A stretch of 50,940 nucleotides of DNA from UBA7236 sp964638865. GTDB taxonomy: Bacteria > Bacteroidota > Bacteroidia > Chitinophagales > BACL12. The stretch's first letter is position 1; the number at the start of each line of letters is the position of its first letter. The notes under the pieces were generated by a model. It saw only the letters and a list, made by a program, of their open reading frames with translations, was not told where the DNA came from and did no database searches. Made by a program: the position numbers and the translations under genes. Location: contig CAZXBG010000006.1 in the NCBI GenBank assembly GCA_964638865.1, forward strand, positions 1 through 50,940, written 5' to 3'. Below, piece after piece: positions 43,938 through 50,940 of the stretch.

Positions 43938-44065
43938 GTTGCAAAAATAATTATTAAATATGCTGCGAAACAAACATGTAGAATTAGGATTGGGAACGAC
44001 ACCTTTTTTTTTAAGTCTCGCCGATTTGAAAACTTCCCCATTAATCTATACATTTAAGCCCACAT

Positions 44066-45736
44066 ATGAACCAATTATTCAGAAAAAAGTCCATCTCCTC
44101 GGTTCTGCAAAACCTGGATGTTGCCGACGATATTAACAAGAGTTCCGGATTACACCGCACCTTATCTGTCCGCGACCTTACCTTTTTCGGAATTGCAGCC
44201 ATAATTGGTGCCGGAAGTTTCAGCAGCATGGGATCAGCCTGCGCAAGTGGTGGTCCTGCAGTTATCATCCTTTTTGTGATTTGTGGAATAGCCTGTGGAT
44301 TCACCGCTATGTGTTATGCAGAGTTTGCTTCCCGTATACCCGTTGCCGGTTCTGCTTATACCTATGCCTATACTTCTTTTGGCGAGATCGTAGCCTGGAT
44401 AATTGGATGGGCGCTCTTGATGGAATATTCCATTGGCAATATATATGTAGCTTTTGCCTGGAGCGATTATTTTGAAAATTTGTTGAATGTGATCGGTATT
44501 GATATACCGGCCTGGCTTACTTCTAACTACAGAAGTGCACATGCCGAATTGGGTGCAGCGTGGAATACAAGTCCTATAATTGGCGGTTTGCATATCATAT
44601 TCGACCTTCCGGCATTAATGATCAATATTTTAATAACATGGTTAGTTTATGTTGGTGTTCGCGAAAGCAGAAATATTACAAATATTATGGTGGTAATAAA
44701 ATTATCTATCATCGTATTAATTATTCTGGTCGGAATATTTTATTTGGATATTGATAATTGGACTCCAATAAATGATGCCGGCGTAAAAAGTTTTATGCCC
44801 GAAGGATTTAAAGGCGTGATGGCCGGAGTAGCTGCCGTGTTTTTTGCTTATATAGGATTTGATGCCGTGAGTACCATGGCAGAAGAAAGTAAAAATCCGC
44901 AACGCGATCTGCCGAGAGGAATGATTTATTCTTTAGTGATTTGTACTTCTATATATATAGTATTGGCATTGGTGCTTACAGGTATGGCATATTATAAAGA
45001 CCTTGCAGTTGGCGACCCACTTGCAGAAGTATTCAGGCTTAACGATGTTGGTTGGATGGAAACACTGATCTCCGTTTGTGCAGTAGCAGCCATGACGAGC
45101 GTAATTCTTGTTTTTCAAATGGGCCAACCACGCATCTGGATGAGCATGAGCCGCGATGGATTATTGCCAAAAAAATTCGAAAAAATTCATCCCAAATATA
45201 AAACACCATCTTTTGCAACTATCGTTACAGGTTTAGTGGTAGGAATTCCAATTTTATTTACCGATGAAACTTTTGTGCTCGATTTTACCAGTATTGCAAC
45301 CTTATTTGCATTCGTATTGGTGTGCGGTGGAATTTTATTAATTCCGAGAAGGGAAAAAGAAAAAGGAAGATTTCACATGCCATATTTTAATTCAAAACTT
45401 GTATATCCCGCAATCATTTTCGGGGCAATCGTAATTCTTGTCATAGCGGCAAAAAATTATTTCCCCGATCTTTTTAATATAAAATTGGGAGCAGATGATA
45501 TCACTTACAAAATAAGCACTTTAATTTTCTGGGCAATTTGTATAGTGTTATCCATTTTTGCATTTGTAAAAAACTGGTCATTAATTCCATTGCTGGGTGT
45601 AACATCCTGTTTGTATTTGTTAACAGGTATGACAGCCAAAAACTGGCTCTGGTTTTTCATTTGGTTCGGCTTGGGTTTGGTGGTTTATTTTCTATACAGT
45701 AGAAAAAACAGTAAACTCAACACACAAAAGGCATGA
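44066..45736 (+). CDS. APC-family amino acid permease
   Basis: The 556-residue integral membrane protein (about 12-14 helices) has the APC helix-1 break FGIAAIIGAGSFSSMG, the helix-2/3 region MCYAEFASRIPVAGSAYTYA and helix 6 FFAYIGFDAVSTMAEESKNP, all typical of the cationic-amino-acid-transporter-like (YfnA/CAT) branch. It probably imports an amino acid by proton symport; specificity is not readable. It lies 92 bases upstream of three peptide transporter genes, on the same strand, in what looks like a nutrient-uptake group. Confidence 0.92.
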   Translation: MNQLFRKKSISSVLQNLDVADDINKSSGLHRTLSVRDLTFFGIAAIIGAGSFSSMGSACASGGPAVIILFVICGIACGFTAMCYAEFASRIPVAGSAYTYAYTSFGEIVAWIIGWALLMEYSIGNIYVAFAWSDYFENLLNVIGIDIPAWLTSNYRSAHAELGAAWNTSPIIGGLHIIFDLPALMINILITWLVYVGVRESRNITNIMVVIKLSIIVLIILVGIFYLDIDNWTPINDAGVKSFMPEGFKGVMAGVAAVFFAYIGFDAVSTMAEESKNPQRDLPRGMIYSLVICTSIYIVLALVLTGMAYYKDLAVGDPLAEVFRLNDVGWMETLISVCAVAAMTSVILVFQMGQPRIWMSMSRDGLLPKKFEKIHPKYKTPSFATIVTGLVVGIPILFTDETFVLDFTSIATLFAFVLVCGGILLIPRREKEKGRFHMPYFNSKLVYPAIIFGAIVILVIAAKNYFPDLFNIKLGADDITYKISTLIFWAICIVLSIFAFVKNWSLIPLLGVTSCLYLLTGMTAKNWLWFFIWFGLGLVVYFLYSRKNSKLNTQKA

Positions 45737-45828
45737 TTTTAGGTTGCCGGTAACATAGGATTATAGCAGTAAAGCTTTTCCCTTTCAAAAACATTTTTAT
45801 CTTTAGCCACCAATAAAACAGGATACTT

Positions 45829-47565
45829 ATGAGTCAACCCAGATCACCATTACATCCAAAAGGGCTTTATGTGCTCTTTTTCACCGAAATGTGGGAGCGT
45901 TTCGGATTTTATTTAATGATTGGAATTTTTGCCTTGTACATGAAAGATGCATGGGAAAACGGTGGCATGGGCTTTATAGATGCAAAAAAATCTGATGTTT
46001 ATGGTACTTATATAGGATTAGTTTATTTAACGCCATTTATCGGTGGATTGCTGGCCGATAGAATATTAGGATACAGAAAGGCAATATTTATCGGGGGCGC
46101 ATTGATGGCCATTGGGTATTTCGGATTGAGTATACATAACGAGACCGCATTTTACATTTCTCTTCTTTTCATCATTTTAGGCAATGGTTTCTTTAAACCA
46201 AATATTTCAACTATGGTGGGAAATTTATATAATGATGAAAAATATAAGGCAAACAAAGACAGTGGGTATAATATTTTTTACATGGGAATTAATATCGGAG
46301 CCTTTGTCTGCAATTTTGTAGCAGCCTATTTGAGAATTGAATACGGATGGAGTTGGGCATTTGCTGCTGCTGGATTTGGAATGATTATTTGTCTTATTAT
46401 TTTTTATGCTGGAACCAAACATATAAAGTCAGCAGATGTTTTAAAACCTTCTCAGCCCGGCGACATGAGCGTAGGGAAAATATTTGCTGTGGTATTATTA
46501 CCTATGATCCTTTTTGGTGTGATCGGATATTTTTTAAAGGGGGTAACGGGACCAGGTAATGAAGAAGGAAATATTTTTGGAACAGATACAAATGATGCAT
46601 TTTTATTCGGATGTATTCCGGTTATCACTTTTTTTGTAATGCTTATGTTGCGGGCAAATAAAGAGGATAAGCGGCCAATAGCAGCATTATTGTCCGTATA
46701 TGCCTGTCTCGTAATTTTCTGGGCTGTTTTTCATCAAAATGGAGATGCGCTTACAACCTGGGCAGAAAAATATTCAAATAGAAAAGTACCTACGGCTTTA
46801 GAAGGAACGGCAACTACGCTTAAACTTGCACAAACATTTACCTACGATAAAACAATAGACCTCCCCGAAGCGCAATTTAAATTATATACTGATAGTTTAA
46901 GAGCAGAAAGGCAAAAATTTACTGATTCCGGAAATAAAGATGCGGAAAAAGAAATGAATGATCTGATTTCCAACAGAGAAAAAACACGCGAATATTTTCA
47001 AACTTTACCTGCAGAAAAAAGACCTCCTAAAGGTGGAGATTATCTTGCCTATTCCGCAAATATTTATCAATCGGTAAATCCATTTTGGGTAATCTTGTTA
47101 ACTCCGGTTGTTGTTGGAATATTCGGATTTTTAAAACGAAGAGGTAAAGAACCAACCACACCGACAAAAATTGCGATCGGACTTTTAATTACAGGTTTAT
47201 CAGCATGGGTAATGGTTGCAGCAGTAAATGCTACTGACCTCGAATCAGATAAAGCGAGTATTTATTGGTTGTACGGAACATATTGTGTAATTACTTTTGG
47301 TGAATTGTGCCTATCTCCAATGGGATTATCTCTCGTAAGCAAATTAGCGCCTCAGCGCTTAACTGCACTTATGATGGGTGGATTTTTTCTTTCCACTTCC
47401 GTTGGAAATAAACTTGCGGGTATTTTATCCAGCAATTTTGAAAAAATTGATAATAAAGCTGATTTTTTTATGACTAACGTATTACTGGCTGTTGCTGCAG
47501 CTACAATGATGTTTATTTTATTACGCTTTTTAAACAGAGTAATGAAAGAAAAAAATGTTGATTGA
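45829..47565 (+). CDS. POT-family peptide transporter, paralogue 1
   Basis: This 578-residue proton-coupled oligopeptide transporter has the ExxER motif EMWERFGFYLM on helix 1, GNGFFKPNISTMVGNLY and the helix-10 GELCLSPMGLS with its conserved Glu. On helix 7 the usual FWxxFEQ reads FWAVFHQ (His302 for Glu). A hydrophilic loop of about 100 residues (around 310-410) separates helices 7 and 8. A near -7 box TATCTTTA precedes the gene. The next paralogue starts 43 bases later. Confidence 0.94.
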   Translation: MSQPRSPLHPKGLYVLFFTEMWERFGFYLMIGIFALYMKDAWENGGMGFIDAKKSDVYGTYIGLVYLTPFIGGLLADRILGYRKAIFIGGALMAIGYFGLSIHNETAFYISLLFIILGNGFFKPNISTMVGNLYNDEKYKANKDSGYNIFYMGINIGAFVCNFVAAYLRIEYGWSWAFAAAGFGMIICLIIFYAGTKHIKSADVLKPSQPGDMSVGKIFAVVLLPMILFGVIGYFLKGVTGPGNEEGNIFGTDTNDAFLFGCIPVITFFVMLMLRANKEDKRPIAALLSVYACLVIFWAVFHQNGDALTTWAEKYSNRKVPTALEGTATTLKLAQTFTYDKTIDLPEAQFKLYTDSLRAERQKFTDSGNKDAEKEMNDLISNREKTREYFQTLPAEKRPPKGGDYLAYSANIYQSVNPFWVILLTPVVVGIFGFLKRRGKEPTTPTKIAIGLLITGLSAWVMVAAVNATDLESDKASIYWLYGTYCVITFGELCLSPMGLSLVSKLAPQRLTALMMGGFFLSTSVGNKLAGILSSNFEKIDNKADFFMTNVLLAVAAATMMFILLRFLNRVMKEKNVD

Positions 47566-47608
47566 TCGTATTTACAATAAATGAAATTTAAACCTTTAAA
47601 TATAAAAT

Positions 47609-49252
47609 ATGTCGCAACTCACACAAAAACATCCTAAAGGATTGTACGTATTGTTCTTCACAGAAATGTGGGAACGCTTCGGGTATTATTTAATGGTTGG
47701 AATTTTCTTTTTGTATTTAAAAGATACAGAAGGAAAGGGAATGGATACCAGAACAGCAATCGACATTGTAGGAACTTATATTGCTTTGGTTTATTTAGCG
47801 CCATTCATTGGAGGAATGATAGCCGATCGGTATATAGGATATTTAAAAGCAATTTTTATTGGCGGGGGTTTAATGGCATTGGGATATTTTGGACTCGCAA
47901 TTAACGGAAGCGATAACATCATGTATCTATCCCTGTTATCCATTATTGTTGGAAACGGATTTTTCAAACCGAATATTTCCACGCTTCTTGGTATTATGTA
48001 TTCCAAGGATGAACTAAAACCGAAAAAAGATTCCGCATATAATATTTTTTATATGGGTATTAATATCGGTGCATTCTTCTGCAATTTCGTTGCGGCGTAT
48101 TTAAGAAATGCGTATGGTTGGGGATATGCTTTTGCTGCTGCAGGTGTGGGAATGTTGATTGGTATTCTGATCCTTGCCTCCTTTGTACGACACGTAAGAG
48201 ATTCAGATATTAAAAAACCAATTTCATCTGATGATCTTCCGTTTTCTAAAATTGCATTGTATGTTTTTCTCCCTGCAATTATTTTCGGAATTATTGGCTG
48301 GATGATAAAAGGAACCATTTTCGGAACAGATTCCTCCGATGCATTTATGTTTGCATGTATTCCCATTGTTACTTTTTATGTATCGCTTTGGGTGCGTGCT
48401 AAAAAAGAAGAAAAATCGAGTATTGCGGCAATTTTAGTGGTGTACGCAATTGCACTTGTTTTTTGGGTGATATATAATCAAAATTCAACTGCTCAAACAA
48501 TTTGGGCTGATACCTATACCGACAGATCAATTTCCCCTGCACTGCAACCCGTTGCAGATAAAATTGGAATGTTGCAAACCATTGATGCTTCCCCTACCGA
48601 TACAATTCCGGTATTAAATGAAAATTTTGTGGCGCAGTTGGATGCAAATGGAGAAGTAATAACCACAGTTGGAGTAAACACCTATTTTCAAAATCTTCCA
48701 AAAGAAGAATGGCCTGCAGATGGGGAAAGTGTGCAGGTTATATCCCCTGAATTATTTCAATCCATAAATCCATTTTTTATTGTTTTATTTACTCCCCTGA
48801 TAATTGGATTATTTGCATGGCTCGCTAAACGAAAACGTGAACCAAGTACACCTTGGAAAATTGTACTGGGAGTTTTGTTCTCCGGATTAAGTATGCTATT
48901 AATGGCATTTGCGGCTATGTCCACAAATATCGCTATAGACAAAACTGCTGCTGCATGGTTAATTTCTAGTTATGCAGTATTTACAATAGGAGAATTATTT
49001 TTAAGTCCCATAGGATTATCATTCATTTCAAAAATTTCGCCTCCCCGATTAACTGCCCTAATGATGGGGGGTTGGTTCTTAATTACTTCCATAGGAGGTA
49101 AATTAGCGGGAACACTTGCAAGTTCCTGGGATATTTTTACAAATAAAACAGCGTTTTTTATGATCATGTTCGTTGCGGCAACTGTAGTTTCTGTTGCAGT
49201 ATTGTTTATCATAAAATGGTTAAACAGAATTGTAAAAGAAAGAGGAGCCTGA
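47609..49252 (+). CDS. POT-family peptide transporter, paralogue 2
   Basis: The 547-residue paralogue is closely related to the preceding gene: HPKGLYVLFFTEMWERFGYY, GNGFFKPNISTLLGIMY and GELFLSPIGLS. Helix 7 reads FWVIYNQ, with Asn290 replacing the conserved Glu. The helix 7-8 loop of about 80 residues is also expanded. With its upstream neighbour it seems to be an older tandem duplicate. The next gene begins 39 bases downstream, so the three are likely one transcript. Confidence 0.94.
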   Translation: MSQLTQKHPKGLYVLFFTEMWERFGYYLMVGIFFLYLKDTEGKGMDTRTAIDIVGTYIALVYLAPFIGGMIADRYIGYLKAIFIGGGLMALGYFGLAINGSDNIMYLSLLSIIVGNGFFKPNISTLLGIMYSKDELKPKKDSAYNIFYMGINIGAFFCNFVAAYLRNAYGWGYAFAAAGVGMLIGILILASFVRHVRDSDIKKPISSDDLPFSKIALYVFLPAIIFGIIGWMIKGTIFGTDSSDAFMFACIPIVTFYVSLWVRAKKEEKSSIAAILVVYAIALVFWVIYNQNSTAQTIWADTYTDRSISPALQPVADKIGMLQTIDASPTDTIPVLNENFVAQLDANGEVITTVGVNTYFQNLPKEEWPADGESVQVISPELFQSINPFFIVLFTPLIIGLFAWLAKRKREPSTPWKIVLGVLFSGLSMLLMAFAAMSTNIAIDKTAAAWLISSYAVFTIGELFLSPIGLSFISKISPPRLTALMMGGWFLITSIGGKLAGTLASSWDIFTNKTAFFMIMFVAATVVSVAVLFIIKWLNRIVKERGA

Positions 49253-49291
49253 TAATTAATTTTTTTATCACCATTAAATAAATACAAGAAA

Positions 49292-50818
49292 ATGAGCGAA
49301 CCAATTGATGAAATAATTATTGAGAAAAATCCAAATCCTACTGATCCGGAATTGGAAAAAATCCAGTCGTTCACAGGAAAATATCCTAAACAACTTTGGT
49401 ATTTGTTTACTGTGGAAATGTGGGAACGCTTCTGTTTTTATGGGATGAGAGGAATGTTGACGGTATTTATGGTTAGCCAGTTAACTTTAACTGATAGGGA
49501 TGCAAGTCTTCAATATGGTGCCATTCAGGCATTTATTTATGCATTTACTTTTATTGGTGGGTTATTTGCGGATAAAATACTAGGATTTAGAAAATCTTTA
49601 TTTTGGGGCGCAATAATGATGATTGCCGGTGGAGTTATAATTGCTGTTTCACCTCAGGATCTATTTTATATTGGTATATGTTTTTCTATTGTTGGAACAG
49701 GTTTTTTCAAACCTAATATTTCTACAATGGTCGGTCAATTATATAAAGAGGGTGATTCCAGAAGAGATGCGGGATTTAGTCTGTTTTATGCGGGAATTAA
49801 TCTGGGTGCAACATTGGGTGGATTGTTGATGGTATTGGTAGGTTTATATGTTTCATGGAATCTCGCTTTCGCATTAGTTGGTGTTGTAATGTTTATTAGT
49901 ATAATTACTTTTTGGTTTACGCAAAAATCATTAGGACCAATCGGGTTGTCACCATTAAGTAAAGACATGCCGGCGTCTAAAAAAAGAACATATGAACTTG
50001 CAACATACATTGGATCCCTGATCGCAATTCCACTCATATTAATATTGGTAAAAAATACCAATTATACTGATATGGTAATGTATATAGTTGGGCCTGCAGC
50101 ATTAATTTATGTTTTTTATGAAATGACAAAATATAAAAGAGACGCCGTTAAGAAATTATTTGCAGCCTTGGTTTTTATTATTTTTTCCATTTTTTTCTGG
50201 GCTTTTTTCGAACAAAGCGGAGGATCTCTTGCTTTATTCGCTTATAATAATGTGCAGCATTCTATGTTTGGAATTAATATGGATCCGAACGTAGTGAACA
50301 ATATTTCAAATTCTATATTTGTAATAATTTTCGCTGCACCTATAGGTTTAATATGGATTTGGTTGTCAAAAAAGAAAAAAGAACCAAACTCTGTAATTAA
50401 ATTTGGCTTGGGATTTTTATTTCTTTCTCTGGCATTCTATGTTTTTTATTCCATGGTGCATTTTGCTACTGCTGCCGGGTTAACCTCTTTGGAAATTTTC
50501 GCTTTGGCATATCTGATAATCACCTTTGGAGAAATATGTTTATCTCCAATTGGTTTGTCGTTGATGACCAAATTGTCACCGCAGCCCATGCAGGGATTGA
50601 TGATGGGAATGTGGTTTTTGGCTAGTGCTTATGGACAATATGTTGCAGGATTGTTAGGCGCAGGAATGACAACTGCCGATAATAATGCTCCCGCTTATGA
50701 AAAGTTAATTTCTTACACAAATGGATATCAACAACTCGCAATTTATGCTGTTATTCTTGGTATCGTTTTAATAGTTATATCACCATTGGTGAGGAAATTA
50801 ATGGGTAATGTGAAATAA
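49292..50818 (+). CDS. POT-family peptide transporter, paralogue 3
   Basis: The 508-residue paralogue is more divergent than the first two but more canonical: VEMWERFCFYGMRGML, GTGFFKPNISTMVGQLY, helix 7 FWAFFEQSGGSLALFA with Glu307 retained, and GEICLSPIGLS. It lacks the long helix 7-8 loop and has an acidic/Ile-rich N-terminal extension of about 35 residues. It should be an active H+-coupled di/tripeptide importer. It ends 30 bases before a strong inverted repeat. Confidence 0.94.
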   Translation: MSEPIDEIIIEKNPNPTDPELEKIQSFTGKYPKQLWYLFTVEMWERFCFYGMRGMLTVFMVSQLTLTDRDASLQYGAIQAFIYAFTFIGGLFADKILGFRKSLFWGAIMMIAGGVIIAVSPQDLFYIGICFSIVGTGFFKPNISTMVGQLYKEGDSRRDAGFSLFYAGINLGATLGGLLMVLVGLYVSWNLAFALVGVVMFISIITFWFTQKSLGPIGLSPLSKDMPASKKRTYELATYIGSLIAIPLILILVKNTNYTDMVMYIVGPAALIYVFYEMTKYKRDAVKKLFAALVFIIFSIFFWAFFEQSGGSLALFAYNNVQHSMFGINMDPNVVNNISNSIFVIIFAAPIGLIWIWLSKKKKEPNSVIKFGLGFLFLSLAFYVFYSMVHFATAAGLTSLEIFALAYLIITFGEICLSPIGLSLMTKLSPQPMQGLMMGMWFLASAYGQYVAGLLGAGMTTADNNAPAYEKLISYTNGYQQLAIYAVILGIVLIVISPLVRKLMGNVK

Positions 50819-50848
50819 GCTGCTTAGTAGTTTTTCAATAAAATTCTA

Positions 50849-50889
50849 ACACATGGTAACAAAGGTCACAATTCTTTGTTAACATGTGT
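50849..50889. repeat. 16-bp inverted repeat beside a promoter box
   Basis: ACACATGGTAACAAAG and CTTTGTTAACATGTGT are complementary at 15 of 16 positions across a 9-base spacer (GTCACAATT). It lies between the last POT gene and the next gene start, immediately before a -7 box. It may be an operator for the downstream gene, or the terminator of the transporter group since TTTTAT follows. Confidence 0.65.
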
Positions 50890-50891
50890 TT

Positions 50892-50899
50892 TATCTTTG
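50892..50899 (+). promoter_or_regulatory. Candidate -7 box for the truncated last gene
   Basis: TATCTTTG matches TAnnTTTG exactly and is 20 bases before the ATG at 50919. Where the -33 element would be expected lies the spacer of the inverted repeat, so this promoter may depend on a bound activator or be repressed there. Confidence 0.42.
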
Positions 50900-50918
50900 C
50901 AGCAAAATCTGATTTATT

Positions 50919-50940
50919 ATGGAAATTTTTTGTAATAACT
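50919..50940 (+). CDS. 5' end of an unidentified gene, cut by the window edge
   Basis: An ATG followed by six open codons (MEIFCNN) begins at a plausible distance from the -7 box. The window ends before any family can be recognised. Confidence 0.35.

Overview
The window looks like a piece of an AT-rich Bacteroidota chromosome, most likely a free-living or environmental lineage; I cannot place it below phylum. The evidence is: two secreted proteins with C-terminal type IX secretion (T9SS) sorting domains, an UpxY-type NusG paralogue, a PD40-propeller/outer-membrane-barrel fusion, promoters with the phylum-specific -7 box TAnnTTTG (one with a matching -33 TTTG), and Bacteroidota-like versions of LysA, HutH and the mre cluster. 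There are no rRNA or tRNA genes, CRISPR arrays, transposases or phage genes. Nearly all of the DNA is intact coding sequence.

Layout. 0.1-9.1 kb: envelope protein, metallo-beta-lactamase-fold hydrolase, T9SS cargo, histidine ammonia-lyase and an ABC-2 exporter pair. 9.2-19.5 kb (minus strand): a small lipoprotein, then the cell-shape cluster mreB-mreC-mreD-mrdA-rodA, then purH, purN and a large lipoprotein. 19.6-21.8 kb: a three-gene surface-sugar unit (WbpD-like, WbpB-like, UpxY-like). 21.7-24.1 kb: a LEA-like lipoprotein and a soluble TPR histidine kinase. 24.3-29.4 kb: htpG, lysA with a structured leader, aspS. 29.6-36.1 kb: second T9SS cargo, gamma-glutamyltransferase, an apparent ether-lipid catabolic operon (AGMO-like oxygenase, YhhN/TMEM86 lysoplasmalogenase, glycerophosphodiesterase lipoprotein) and a CDF metal exporter. 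36.1-38.9 kb: polA. 38.9-43.3 kb: a repeat-rich zone with a broken four-helix-bundle gene, LemA/TPM genes, an alkyltransferase-like protein, a TrpF-like pseudoenzyme, two long perfect-to-near-perfect palindromes and scattered AGTCGC/AGTCAC hexamer repeats. 43.3-50.8 kb: trmB, an amino-acid permease and three tandem POT transporters.

Most interesting signals. (1) The lysA leader: a consensus promoter, an 18-residue leader peptide with three Lys codons, mutually exclusive RNA pairings and an intrinsic terminator ending exactly at the lysA ATG. Together they fit classical leader-peptide transcription attenuation. (2) The AGMO/TMEM86/GDPD operon, which suggests a bacterial ether-lipid degradation route. 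(3) Two loop-less 33- and 37-bp palindromes whose arms include flanking locus sequence, in one case the 3' end of a gene. (4) Dispersed degenerate hexamer repeats confined to the same 4.4-kb zone. (5) Three POT paralogues, two of which have lost the TM7 glutamate.
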